In this document: positions 1 to 8,728 of the stretch, in pieces
Layout of the letters: every line of letters starts with the position of its first letter
Position numbering within the stretch: position 1 is the stretch's first letter
Assembly: GCA_019095985.1 (NCBI GenBank)
Contig: CM032668.1
Location: 20,074,119 to 20,138,118 of the forward strand
Source of the DNA: Streblospio benedicti
Lineage: Eukaryota; Annelida; Polychaeta; Spionida; Spionidae
DNA length: 64,000 nt
Direction: 5' to 3'
Position numbers and translations under genes: made by a program
The notes under the pieces: generated by a model
The model's database searches: none
What the model saw: the letters and a program-made list of their open reading frames with translations, nothing else
Told to the model about the DNA's origin: nothing

Positions 1-166
1 TGACGAAGTTCACGCAGCTGTTGATGGTGAGCAGCAGGTTTGAGATGGTGTTGATGTACCTGGCGATGGCGGGATCGGGGCGATCCACGATGTACATGGC
101 GCTGGCGTAGATGCGGAGCAGCATGTCGGGTGTGGTGCAGAGCACAAACACCAGCACCACCACCAC
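1..166 (-). CDS. Receptor exon 7 (partial at window edge): TM6, ECL3, most of TM7
   Basis: Acceptor CGCCAG|GTG. It encodes TM6 (VVVVLVFVLCTTPDML) with Phe301, Cys304 and Pro307 in the FxxCxxP arrangement (CTTP in place of CWxP), ECL3 (YIVDRPDPAIARY), and TM7 up to INSCVNFV. Asn347-Phe348 stands where most class A receptors have Asn-Pro of NPxxY; FMRFamide-type receptors commonly show NF or NS variants here. The window ends at base 1 inside TM7, so helix 8 and the C-terminal tail are missing from view. The valine-rich 5' end of this exon lies inside a three-copy tandem repeat that extends into intron 6. Confidence 0.85.
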   Translation of the reverse strand, partial: MVVVLVFVLCTTPDMLLRIYASAMYIVDRPDPAIARYINTISNLLLTINSCVNFV

Positions 167-460
167 CTGGCGGGGGGCAGAGAGGGTGACATTAGTTTAT
201 GTTTTGTGTTTTTATTTTGTTTGTGAGAATATAACAATAAGACATTCCATTTCTATAAACACCAGCACCAGCACCACCAGCAACCGGGCAGCAGAGGGTC
301 ACATTAGTGGCTTATTTGTTTGTTTGTTTGCTTGTTTGTTTTTTGTTTGTTCGTTTGTGTTATTATAACTATAAGAATTCTCATCCCTACGAACACCAGC
401 ACTAGCACTACCTGGGGACAGAGAGGGACATATTAGATGCTTGTTTGTTTGTTTGTTTGT
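144..460. repeat. Three-copy degenerate tandem repeat spanning the exon 7 acceptor
   Basis: The block AACACCAGCACCA...CCTGG...CAGAGAGGGTGACATTAG occurs at about 147, 258 and 392 (periods about 111 and 134 bp), each followed by a TTTG-rich run. Copy 1 contains the first codons of exon 7 and its acceptor. In copies 2 and 3 the same valine-coding stretch lies in the intron, and copy 3 keeps an acceptor-like CCCCAG|GTAGTGCTAGTG. Confidence 0.75.
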
Positions 461-823
461 GCGTTTCGTGAGCAGATCAAGAATTTCTCAGAATGAGGGG
501 CACGCTTCATCCCAAATCATAAGCGGTAGAAGGGGCTACGTTTACCTTGATTGAGAGTGAGTCAATAACTGATCAAAATGATATAAAAACAAGGCCGACT
601 CTGTATTTGCAACCGGTATCAATATTCATGCATTAATGCTGTATGTATTTTTCGTATTTTATTTTTTTTCAGGCTAAAATCATGATAAAAACTCAACTCC
701 TTTGCATTGTAATATGATCTTGACATATCTATATTATATTCATTATGTCTATATGTATTGTTATGACCATAACACTTAAAACATCTATTTAAAATCCAGT
801 AGACTTGGTTCTCAGCACTTGGT

Positions 824-990
824 CTCATGATAGTTTTGTTTTATGTTCTTTTTAGCCATGCAATAATCACGAAAGAGAATTTTTAAAAATAATATTATTT
901 AAACGTTTTCAAGCTCTACAAGGCTCCTTATCATTTGATCTTTCGTGATTATTGCACAGCCAAAAAGAACATAGAACAAAACTATCATGA
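824..990. repeat. Foldback element in intron 6
   Basis: Inverted repeat of about 52 bp: 824-875 (CATGATAGTTTTGTT... to CACGAAAG) pairs with 940-990 (CTTTCGTG... to AACTATCATG) with few mismatches. The loop of about 64 bp is AT-rich. It looks like a small palindromic non-autonomous element; no coding content. Confidence 0.7.
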
Positions 991-1133
991 TACTAAAAAC
1001 ATCAAATACAAATCATTAACAAATGACCATATTGTGTGCAGCAAGAAGCCCGCCCAACACACCCTTCTCAATGGCAAAGGCGTCAATTTAAAAGGTGACA
1101 TTTACACAAGGAAACGAAAGACTAGACTAGTAC

Positions 1134-1274
1134 CAGCGTGAGGTTGTGCCTGTTTTTCTCGGTGCGCGGCGGTGCCGGCCGGTCCAGCGGCCTCTCGCGG
1201 CGCGATGACGAGTTGTGCTGCGAGGACGTGAGGCCGCGGGACCCCGAGTAGATCCGCGCCAGCCGGTGACTGTC
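1134..1274 (-). CDS. Receptor exon 6: ICL3 and start of TM6
   Basis: 141 nt, phase 0 at both ends, acceptor CTCCATCAG|GAC, donor CTG|GTACTA. It encodes a hydrophilic, Ser/Arg/Pro-rich third intracellular loop of about 40 residues (SSQHNSSSRRERPLDRPAPP), then EKNRHNLTL, the basic entry to TM6. The Ser/Arg run gives possible kinase sites. GC content is much higher than in the introns. The sequence around its acceptor is repeated several times upstream in intron 5 (see the repeat at 1266-2095). The donor is inferred from joining to exon 7; two Val codons beyond it are open before a stop, so a slip of a codon or two is conceivable. Confidence 0.82.
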
Positions 1275-1579
1275 CTGATGGAGACAACAACAACTTGCAG
1301 GTCCAGTTTTTTTTAAAGGGGTTGGGGTTGGGGGTGCGGGTGGGGGTGGCACTTAAGGGATTTCATGAGTTTTGACTATATCCTGATAGGTGACTGTCCA
1401 GATAGGTAGATGACGGCGATACTGACAACCTGAGTATGTCACCACACTGGCTGATCCAGTTTTTTAAAGAAGAAAGAGGGGGGGTGGTGGTGGGCAATTA
1501 AGGGATTTCATGAGCTGATGGAGACAATAACAACTTGCAGATCCAGGTTTTTTAAATGAATGAACAACTGTATATAACT

Positions 1580-1714
1580 TTGGGATTGTAGGTTCGAGTG
1601 CCGTCAGGGCCACTTGATATAGTCGACTTGATATAGACAAATGGAAGCTGTGTCTTCAGCTATATATGTCAATGCAGTGGTAGGAGCTTGCTTGGCATAA
1701 CAGTGAGAGTAGAG
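1580..1714 (+). mobile_element. SINE family D, 5'-truncated copy
   Basis: Begins near the B box (GGTTCGAGTGCC) and carries the family body: CACTTGATATAGTC, AATGGAAG, TCTTCAGCTATATATGTC, CAGTGGTAGGAGCTTGCTTG, ending CAGTGAGAGTAGA. The same body occurs at 2196, 3661 and 15721. Confidence 0.7.
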
Positions 1715-1813
1715 TTTTTAAAGGGGTGGGTGGGGGTGGGTGGGGGCACTTAAGGGATTTCATGAGTCTTGACTGTCCTGATAGGTGGAGGAAGGCTATA
1801 AAAACAACTTGAG

Positions 1814-1978
1814 TACATTAGAACCTCTCTATTAGGACTGCTTTTGAGATTAGTGTTAGGTTGTCTCTGTACAGAGGTTCATTTCGATAGCTTTATGAAG
1901 GTTTGGGACCGTGAAAGGTGGTCTTGTTATAAATGTGGTCTCAATAGAGAGCTGGTCGTAATTGGAGGTACTACTGTA
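1814..1978 (+). mobile_element. MITE family A (pogo/Tigger-like ends)
   Basis: Ends ACATTAGAACCTCTCTATTA and AATTGGAGGTACTACTGTA, an inverted pair flanked by TA. The internal sequence (CAGAGGTTCATTT, GGTCTCAATAGAGAG) is shared with a dozen copies in the window. No coding capacity. Confidence 0.8.
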
Positions 1979-2093
1979 AGTCACCACACTGGCAGATCCA
2001 TTTTAAAAAAAAAAAGAACAGGGGGGCACTTACGGGATTTAATGAGTTTTGACGGTCCTGATAGGTGGAGGAAGGCGAAAATGGCAGCTTGAG

Positions 2094-2172
2094 TACAGTA
2101 GAACCTCTCTATTAGGGCAACGTTTGGGATCAGTGCTAGGTTGTCTCAATAGAGAGGTGGCTGGGGGTTACT
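2094..2172 (+). mobile_element. MITE family A, left-end fragment
   Basis: TACAGTAGAACCTCTCTATTA followed by GTCTCAATAGAGAGGTGG; the right end is missing. Confidence 0.7.
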
Positions 2173-2195
2173 GAGACAACGGTTCATCCACGTAA

Positions 2196-2349
2196 CCTTT
2201 CAAACAGCCCGCTACTTGAGAAGGTTGTATCATTCTGGTCTTCAACCTTGGGGTCGTGTGTTCGAGTCCCGTTAGGTCAAATGGAAGCTGTATCTTCAGC
2301 AATGTCAATACAGTGGTAGGAGCTTGCTTGACATAACAGTGAGAGTAGA
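2196..2349 (+). mobile_element. SINE family D, nearly full copy
   Basis: Head CAGCCCGCTACTTGAGAAGG, B box GTTCGAGTCCCG, then the family body ending CATAACAGTGAGAGTAGAA. The tRNA-like spacing between a weak A box and a clear B box suggests a tRNA-derived SINE, although the A box is degenerate. Confidence 0.7.
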
Positions 2350-3101
2350 ACTTATGAACAGTGTTTCTTTCACGATAGATACCTTTAGAAAGTGTGCTTG
2401 TATTCTAATGCGCGGATTGAAAGTTTAAGCTTTAGGGGGATTTGATGTCTGCCATGAACAGCTGCTTGACTATTAGGTCCATGAACAAATCAAATATATA
2501 TTGATAATCTGTTTTGGTAGATTATATAAGCAATAATTATATTTTTGTATTCCTCGTTTGCTTCATCAAATTACATTGAGTAGATGTTATATTTCTTGAA
2601 TGTTATCTAGATAGATTGCATAGATTCATGCAATGAGCATAATTTATTGCTTTCTTACTCCCTGGACTAACTGATTGAGTAGATAGTTTGCGTTATTGTA
2701 TTGCAAGTTGATTGGGATGATTGATTGAAATATTAATATTGATTATTGGCTACTTTGTGGCTTGATACATTGATATAAGTAGTCATAAGTATTTGCGTGA
2801 CAGTTCATTGAACCATGGCTGTTTTCTGGGTTGTGTCACTACTGGGTAGGTGGCCCCACTAGTAATAGACATTTAGTAACATTATAAAGACATCGGGATT
2901 AGGAAAAGATGTCCCTAATTGAAAAGTAGCCCTGTTAGAATAGAACCTACCTATATGATAAGACCAACTCTGGGACATGTCTTATAAGTGATTTCAACAT
3001 ACTGGTGATCTCTTAAATGAGGTTCACAGTGGTCTTTTTATCATGAAAATAATTGGATGCACACTAATGTTCTTACTAGGAAGGACGCGAACTGTCATAG
3101 C

Positions 3102-3283
3102 TACAGTAGAAACTCTATTAATTAAGACCATTTGTGGGATAGACTTAAAGTGTTTTCAATGGAGAGATGGTCTTTATATGTAGACTCCCATTGGAATCAT
3201 TTTGAAGGATTGCGACCAATAAAAGTGTTCTTATTATAGAGATGATCCCACCATAGATGATGTTAATTGGAGCTTCTACTGTA
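3102..3283 (+). mobile_element. MITE family A, diverged copy
   Basis: Ends TACAGTAGAAACTCTATTA and TTAATTGGAGCTTCTACTGTA; the interior is strongly diverged from the other copies, so this is an older insertion. Confidence 0.65.
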
Positions 3284-3349
3284 TACACATGTGATCTTAA
3301 CTGTTGGTTCTACTGTAGTGAGCAAGTTCACTGTGCGTTTGAGCTGATG

Positions 3350-3459
3350 CGCTCTTTATACAGAGGTTCATCTTTATGAAGCTTTGGGACTGTGAAAAGT
3401 GGCCTTATTATAGAGGTGGTCCCACCATATAGGTGATGTTAATTGGAGGTTCTACTGTA
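3350..3459 (+). mobile_element. MITE family A, right half
   Basis: TACAGAGGTTCAT...TTATAGAGGTGGTC...TTAATTGGAGGTTCTACTGTA. The left end is missing. It lies 54 bp from the exon 5 donor. Confidence 0.7.
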
Positions 3460-3512
3460 TATAGATGTGATCTTAACTGCTGGTTGTACTGTAGGTGTGA
3501 GCTGAGCACTAC

Positions 3513-3647
3513 CTTGATGGCCTGTATGAGTCTGGTGTTGAAGAAGGCGAGCAGAGAGAGAGGGATGAGCACTCGCAGCAGGAAGTAACACCCGCACTTG
3601 TAGATGACGAAGTAGTAGATGTTCTGGCGAAACTCACTTTTCACGTC
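3513..3647 (-). CDS. Receptor exon 5: ECL2 end and TM5
   Basis: 135 nt, phase 0 at both ends, acceptor GATTTCAG|GAC, donor AAG|GTAGTG. It encodes the end of ECL2 (DVKSEFRQNIYYFVIYK) and TM5 (CGCYFLLRVLIPLSLLAFFN) with Pro231 at the conserved TM5 position, followed by NTRLIQAIK, which matches the NT-LI-x-x-K start of ICL3 common in this receptor group. The donor GTAGTG is weaker than the others in the gene. Two family A element remnants lie immediately downstream and a SINE lies upstream of the acceptor. Confidence 0.88.
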
Positions 3648-3660
3648 CTGAAATCAGGCA

Positions 3661-3782
3661 ATTTACTGTCAGGGCTACCACTTGATATAGTCAAATTGGA
3701 AGGTCAGGGTTGTAAAACCTGTCGTCAGCTATGTCTATACAGTGGTAGGAGCTTGCTTGCCATAGAAAACAGAGAGAGTAGA
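3661..3782 (+). mobile_element. SINE family D, 5'-truncated copy
   Basis: CACTTGATATAGTCAAATTGGAAG, GTTGTAAAACCTGTC, CAGTGGTAGGAGCTTGCTTG, ending GAGAGAGTAGAA. It begins about 14 bp outside the exon 5 acceptor. Confidence 0.7.
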
Positions 3783-4107
3783 ATGGAATTTACGGACTCG
3801 TCTGTGTCTGCTGTGTGAAACTAACTGCTGTGGGTTATGATATGAACAAACGCACTTTGGTACTAACAGAGAAGAAGTAGAAAAGTGGCCATTTTTATTA
3901 TATTTCAATAAAAATAATCATTTGTGCTACCTATTGCAGACGAGAATTGTCACACTGAGATCAACGTGCCTCTCTCAAGACTTACACCAGGTTACGCATA
4001 TCCTCTTCAACCCTCGTCTCCCCAGGCCCACATCTCTGGTTAAAAGGTACAGACAACAATAAAGCTAAGATCATGTTGATTGGTCAGATATAAACATCCT
4101 CTATCAA

Positions 4108-4272
4108 TGGCAGATCCAGCTTTCTAAAAAAAGCAGGGACGCACTTCAGGGATTTCATGTGTTTTGTACGCGCGATCGATGGCGGACATGCGGAAAATCC
4201 TACAAAAATGACCTATTTTGGTGGGAAAAGGGGCAGGGGGTAGTGCCCCCTGCGCCCCCTTGATCTGCCTAT
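4108..4272 (+). mobile_element. Family B short inverted-repeat element
   Basis: Left end TGGCAGATCCAG, right end TTGATCTGCCTA (inverted). The interior has CTTCAGGGATTTCATG, GCGCGATCGATGGCGGACATG and TATTTTGGTGGGAAAAGGGG, all shared with about ten copies here. It lies 35 bp from the exon 4 donor. Non-autonomous DNA element; superfamily not settled (ends recall hAT-type GGCGGATCCAGG). Confidence 0.75.
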
Positions 4273-4306
4273 GTCGATGATGATGTAATGTGCGGCCTCC
4301 ACTCAC

Positions 4307-4524
4307 CTTGGGGTACTCAGTCCCCGTGTCGTTGTCGTACTTCATCAGAATGGTGCGCTCGAAGAAGCGCGGGATGTTGTAGACGAGGGCGGTGACCCAC
4401 ACGACGAACACGACGCGGGTCATGCGGTACATGGTGCTGTACTGCGGTGCGTGCAGCGGCTTGCAGATGGCCACGTAGCGGTCAGCGGTCAGTATGAGCA
4501 CCAGCCACACCGTGCATGTTTGGG
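4307..4524 (-). CDS. Receptor exon 4: inner TM3, DRY motif, ICL2, TM4
   Basis: The most diagnostic exon (218 nt). It carries the second half of TM3 ending in TADRYVAICKPLHAPQY (Asp144-Arg145-Tyr146, the G-protein coupling motif), then ICL2 and TM4 (MTRVVFVVWVTALVYNIPRF, with Trp172 at the conserved TM4 position). The end of TM4, YNIPRFFE, closely resembles the YNLPRFWE of insect FMRFamide receptors and is the main reason for the family call. ECL2 begins with an acidic stretch (KYDNDTGTEYPK). Acceptor GCTGCAG|CC, donor AAG|GTGAGT. Ligand is inferred only at family level: an RFamide-like or related neuropeptide at the cell surface. The closest alternative is an orphan peptide receptor of the same branch. 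Confidence 0.92.
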
Positions 4525-4531
4525 CTGCAGC

Positions 4532-4725
4532 GGCAAAATGAAGTACAGAAATGTAGTACCATAAAAATGCAGTAAAAATGTAGTATAAATGCAGTATAAT
4601 AATGTAGTATGAAAATGTTTCAAAATGTAGTATGAAAACGAAGTATGAAAATGCAGTATGAAATGCAGTACACAGATGTAGAGCATAAATATAATATAAA
4701 AATGTAGCACAAAACGCAGTATACG
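4532..4725. repeat. Degenerate 15-17 bp tandem array next to the exon 4 acceptor
   Basis: About eleven copies of AAAATGTAGTATGAA-like units. It starts within 10 bases of the exon 4 acceptor, and on the minus strand supplies a pyrimidine-rich, stop-poor stretch. This is why an open frame seems to extend exon 4 upstream. Confidence 0.75.
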
Positions 4726-7159
4726 GTAGCTTCCAATAGACTGAGAGCTCTTCTATACAGAGACAAAGTCTGTATTGAGACATTTTGTTTGCCGCTTGCA
4801 GATAGTCATGCAGGGGTCAGCGAATCTATTGAGGGATTGGTAAGGGTTCTAGAAATTCCACCTAGCTCTTTTGCCACACTCCTCTTTTCACACACACCCC
4901 GCTCCCACATACAACTTCTTTATATTCAAACACTCCTGCTATATATGTTGGTCACTTTTTCCTCCTGTCTTTATACCCTTATACCGCAAGGAGAAGCTTA
5001 TCAATGCACACCTGCGCTATACAGAAAATGATGGACACGGATACGGAAATGCTGGGCTGTATCCGGGCTGTATGCGGGTACCATTTTTGTAAGTGGTTAT
5101 TAAGAGGGTCGATGTACAGTGATACAACACCTTAATGCCTTTTGTATATTGCCACTGTATATGTAGTGTTGCCGTCTAATCATACCTGACTAGTCTGTCA
5201 CTATGTAGGACATACAGAAATAGTAAATGGATTGCGGTCATTTTGAAGTTTTAGGTTTGTGTTACAGACAGTGCATTTCTATTCTTAGCCGACCTGCCCA
5301 AATATGGACACATTCACACAAAATGTCAATGTAGTCAGTTCTGTCCCACAATTACATTAAATAAAAGGAAAGTAGCCAAATGTAATTTCCATATGCCATG
5401 CCCTTTCTCTGAAACAGTTAATCCCGAAAACAGCACAGATATGAAAAGGGCTACTTATAGTATAGATAAAAGGATTTTTGAACGATGAGAGCTAGCTTTT
5501 TAATCTTTCACATGGCTATACTATGGGAAGTCTTTCATCTTAAAGTGCACATATAGGTGCGTATGTGTGGGATAAAAGCTCCGGTTGAATCAAAAGTACG
5601 AAAACGTCAATGTAAATCTATGTCAAAAGTCATTGGGTTCTGTCACTTGTCACTGAACTTGTCATTTTCAGTTAAAGCTGGACAGATTTCCAAGTACACT
5701 GAAGCAATTTTTCTTAACCACATTTTGCTCGTCACGTGCCATTTGAGTGGAACCGTGAGGCTATAAACAGGTGAGACAAAAGTAAGACTAATAGAGAAGC
5801 TGAAGGTCAACATTTGCATAGACACGTATCAATCTCTTCTCCGGAATACAAAGGATGATGCTCTAGATGGCCAAAATTGTATTCACACAAAGGTGATATC
5901 ATATCAGTTTGTTTTGTACAAGAGCATTGATAAATGTCAAAGTCTGTTGTGATTGGTGAGAAAAAGGACTCGGAATCTCATTTAGGTAAATGTGTCTGCA
6001 TACAGTTGGCTTCCATGCATTAGCTAGCACCAATGGGTCAGCACTGGATGGGAAAAAACAGATAAGACCAGAGAAGAGAAAAGATTAGAGAAAAGAAGAG
6101 GAGAGGAGAGAAGAGAACAGGAGAGCTGAGAGATGGTAAGCTGATAGAAAATAAGAGACGATGGGAGAAGAGAAGAAAAGAGAATAAATTATAATCATTC
6201 ACAATTTACGTTAGTCTTATTTTACAGTCCCTTAGCTTCCCTTGATATGAGCCAAAATCGGGTGTGTCATTTTACAACTGAATTGAACTCAACCCCTCCT
6301 GTTTCAACATGCCACTTGTAGCCCATTGAGTCACAAGGTGTGCTGAGTAGCTAGGAGGTGGTGAAGACGCAAGCTTTCAGCAGTATCACAGCCTCCTCTC
6401 ACCACTATCTACAGCACCTCTCGTGAATCACACGTTCTCTGAGGCATGGGATTAGTTTGTCTATGAGCGATAATTGACACATTTCACTGAGTGTTATTGT
6501 TCATTTGATGTAGTGGGCGATAATATGATAGTTTTTGGATAAAAAATGAGGAATTGTTGGGATGGTGTGTGATGTGGTTATCACAGAATATGATATAGAA
6601 ATGATTTTTTGAGGAAAAAATAAAACAATTTAAAACATGTTTTATATACTTTCTTAGGTTGTGCACGGTAACAGTTAAGTGTTTTCAAGAAATAGTAAAT
6701 ACCAGATAGCAAATAAAACCAAGCACATCTTCTTAATGATAAAACACAGCAGAGGAAAGCCCAATATGATAAACATTTTTGACTGCCTTTCTTACATATA
6801 GTATGAGAACCAATTTCATCCGTCATATCACTTCAGCCGATACACGGTCTAGATATAATACTCATTCCTGTGATGCGCAGTCATTTTCTATTGGCACTTT
6901 GTATAATGTTTGAAAGTACAAACGACTAGATTGTGATGATTAAATCACATTTGCTCCTATAACATACGCCAATCTTAAGCAAACATTCAACACTCATAAA
7001 TATCGCCTATAAATACAGTATTGTACATAGTAGTAACTCTCATGAATAAAGTACTTAAGTTAACTTGAACTGAATGAGGCGAAAGCGTGGAAGTCACATT
7101 TGTTTAAATGACACTAATAGCAATCTTAAACATACTTTTGCCAACTCAAATCCTAAAAG

Positions 7160-7288
7160 ATACGGGCTCCCTTACATGTAGTGGCTTTAAAGCTACGGGC
7201 TCCGTACCTGTAGTCGCTTTAAAGCTACGGGCTCCCGTACCTGTAGTCGCCTTAATGGCACGGGCTCCCGCACGTGTAGTTGCGGCCT
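7160..7288. repeat. 33-bp minisatellite beside the exon 3 donor
   Basis: About four units of GCTACGGGCTCCCGTACCTG plus TAGTCGCTTTAAA. Each unit contains the palindromic core ACGGGCTCCCGT, and the 33-bp period keeps one frame open. The array ends about 20 bp from the exon 3 donor. Confidence 0.8.
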
Positions 7289-7309
7289 GTAGAATAAAGC
7301 AGCACTGAC

Positions 7310-7409
7310 CTATGGAGGCGAAAGCCCACACGTACTGCGCCATGTACGGCCAGTAGAGCCGCAGCGACGGCACCCACGTGCTCTGGAACTCGTTGATGGT
7401 GTTCAACGT
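7310..7409 (-). CDS. Receptor exon 3: ECL1 and first half of TM3
   Basis: Acceptor TTCTTGCAG|ACG, donor ATAG|GTCAGT, 100 nt, joining exon 2 in phase 0 and exon 4 in phase 1. It encodes TLNTINEFQSTWVPSLRLYW then PYMAQYVWAFASI, that is ECL1 and the outer part of TM3. Counting back 25 residues from the DRY Arg puts Ala120 at the position that in most class A receptors is the disulphide cysteine, so that Cys is absent. As I recall, insect FMRFamide receptors also lack it, which supports the family call. A tandem array of 33-bp units lies directly beyond the donor (7160-7288). Confidence 0.87.
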
Positions 7410-7620
7410 CTGCAAGAACACGGATACACCTGGCTATAGTAAAGCTAGCCATGTACGGGGCAAATCGCTAATAGTAGGGACATCTGTTAATTAGGGTTAC
7501 ATTTGATTCTCCCTAATGGTTTTTGTATTCCTAGAAGTTTCTCGCCATTAGCATAAAACCAAATAACAAAGACAAAAAAAACATAAACAAAAAAACATAA
7601 CAAATGAGAAAATATCTATT

Positions 7621-7750
7621 ATGAGACAACTTTTCACGGTTAAAACCTTAACAAAGCTACCAAAATGAATCTCTGTGTAGAGACCACCTCTCTATTGAGA
7701 CTACATAACACTGGTCCCAAAGGTGGTCTTTACAGAGGTGTTCTACTGTA
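7621..7750 (-). mobile_element. MITE family A, partial, first of a head-to-tail pair
   Basis: AAAGCTACCAAAATGAATCTC...GGTCTTTACAGAGGTGTTCTACTGTA, with the family end at 7750. It shares its boundary with the next copy. Confidence 0.75.
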
Positions 7751-7904
7751 CCTCCAATTAAGACCACCTCTATAATAATACAATCTTTCACCGTCCCAAA
7801 CCTTCATAAAGCTACCAAAATGAATATCTGTGTAGAGAACATCTCTCTATTGAGACCACCTAACACTGGTCCCAAAGGTGGTCTTAATAGAGAGGTTCTA
7901 ATGT
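7747..7904 (-). mobile_element. MITE family A, second of a head-to-tail pair
   Basis: Starts TGTACCTCCAATTAAGACC and ends AGAGAGGTTCTAATGTG. It is joined directly to the preceding copy, so the two share a TA. Confidence 0.8.
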
Positions 7905-8014
7905 GTAGTAAAGCTAGCCATGTTCGAGGCAAATCCCTAATAGCAGGGACACCTGTTAATTAGGGTTACATTTGATTGTCTCTAATGGCTTTTTGTGTTC
8001 TTAGAAATTTCTCA

Positions 8015-8302
8015 TCATGAGAAAAAAAACAGATAACAACTAAACAAAAATATAAACAACAAAACAAAACAAAAAATATATTGGAAGACAAAAAAAGCAA
8101 ACAAAACAAAAACAACCAATGAATCTACCTGATTTCCAAACATTTCACCATGTTCACAGTTGGGTTCATATACAATTGTCACTTTTACTAATATAGCCCC
8201 CTTTGAAACACACGTGTAGCCCACAGATCTGTCCACGTAGTCTACGTGAACTAGCCCACATTCACCACATGCTGGAATGCATTCATACATGGTGACCTCC
8301 AA
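8015..8302 (-). other. Exon-like cysteine-bearing ORF inside a dispersed repeat (family F)
   Basis: An ATG (8302) opens about 57 codons with five cysteines (motifs YECIPACGEC, GYTCVS, EPNCEH) up to an AATCAG|GTAGAT donor-like site near 8128. Beyond that the frame is low-complexity hydrophobic sequence from an A-rich tract and is unlikely to be coding. The sequence before and at the ATG is part of a repeat that also occurs at 10020-10345, where the first codons (EVTMYECMPACGE) are kept. I do not recognise the protein. It may be a repeat-borne fragment of an exon. Confidence 0.3.
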
Positions 8303-8600
8303 ACCATGACATATTTCTTCATTATAGCCATAGGCTTTATATCGCCATAATAGAGTTTTGACTCAATTTCCTTAAAGTAGGACTCGGTGCACACAATCCT
8401 ATAAACCATCAACCCATCAAAATCTCTATACTTCAGTCACTCGTAGGTGTGCAAGTGGTTTATGATACATGTGTGTGTTTCTTCATTATTGCCATAGGCT
8501 TTATATTGGCACGATAGTGTTTTGACCTGATTTCCTAAAAGTAGGACTCGGTGCACACAATCCCACTAACCATCAACTCATCATAATATTATATTGAGTC
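8257..8600. repeat. Family F repeat, one full and one partial copy
   Basis: CATACATGGTGACCTCCAAA...GACATATTTCTTCATTAT.GCCATAGGCTTTATAT...GTAGGACTCGGTGCACACAATC. A second partial copy starts near 8486 (CTTCATTATTGCCATAGGC) and ends beside the exon 2 donor. A third copy is at 10100-10345. Confidence 0.7.
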
Positions 8601-8606
8601 GCTCAC

Positions 8607-8728
8607 CTGGATTAAGAGGCAGGTGATGAGGTAGAGTGAGTCAGCGAGCGCCACCATCTGGAGCAGGAATGCCGTGGTGCGCCGCATGGTGCGGTCCTTG
8701 CCCAGCACCACGATCGAGATCACGTTGC
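8607..8728 (-). CDS. Receptor exon 2: rest of TM1, ICL1 and TM2
   Basis: Continues exon 1 in frame: the acceptor (CTCTACAG|GC) completes the Gly codon and gives GNVISIVVLG, the conserved Asn of TM1 (residue 57). ICL1 is basic (GKDRTMRRTT). TM2 has the LALAD-type motif as VALADSLYLIT with Asp85, the usual sodium/activation aspartate. It ends in phase 0 at CAG|GTGAGC. The exon is rich in G and C at third positions, unlike the flanking AT-rich intron. A dispersed repeat (see 8480-8600) ends within about 10 bases of this donor. Confidence 0.88.

Larger units (their letters stand above)
1266..2095. repeat. Degenerate repeat series copied from the exon 6 acceptor, mixed with family B pieces
   Basis: A block beginning GACTGTCCTGAT...GGAG...ACAACTTG, which covers the exon 6 acceptor at 1266-1305, recurs at about 1390-1460, 1514-1548, 1768-1815 and 2049-2095. 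Between copies the sequence CACTTAAGGGATTTCATGAG with a G-rich run (family B material) also recurs at about 1350, 1495, 1750 and 2030. The copy at 1514-1548 keeps an acceptor-like CTCCATCAG on the minus strand. Confidence 0.65.
7441..8042. repeat. Direct duplication in intron 2 (469-bp period)
   Basis: AAAGCTAGCCATGTACGGGGC...TTAATTAGGGTTACATTTGA at 7441-7572 recurs at 7910-8042 with scattered differences. The two family A MITEs lie between, so the unit was probably copied with a MITE inside. Confidence 0.7.

Noticed and set aside
4124-4783. 219-codon frame that seems to extend receptor exon 4 on both sides
   Set aside because: Upstream it is the AT-rich tandem array, which happens to lack stops; downstream it reads through the donor into a family B element. 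The splice sites at 4524 and 4307 join the neighbouring exons perfectly.
7108-7421. Open frames over the 33-bp minisatellite
   Set aside because: The frame is open only because the period is a multiple of three; the part that codes is exon 3 alone.
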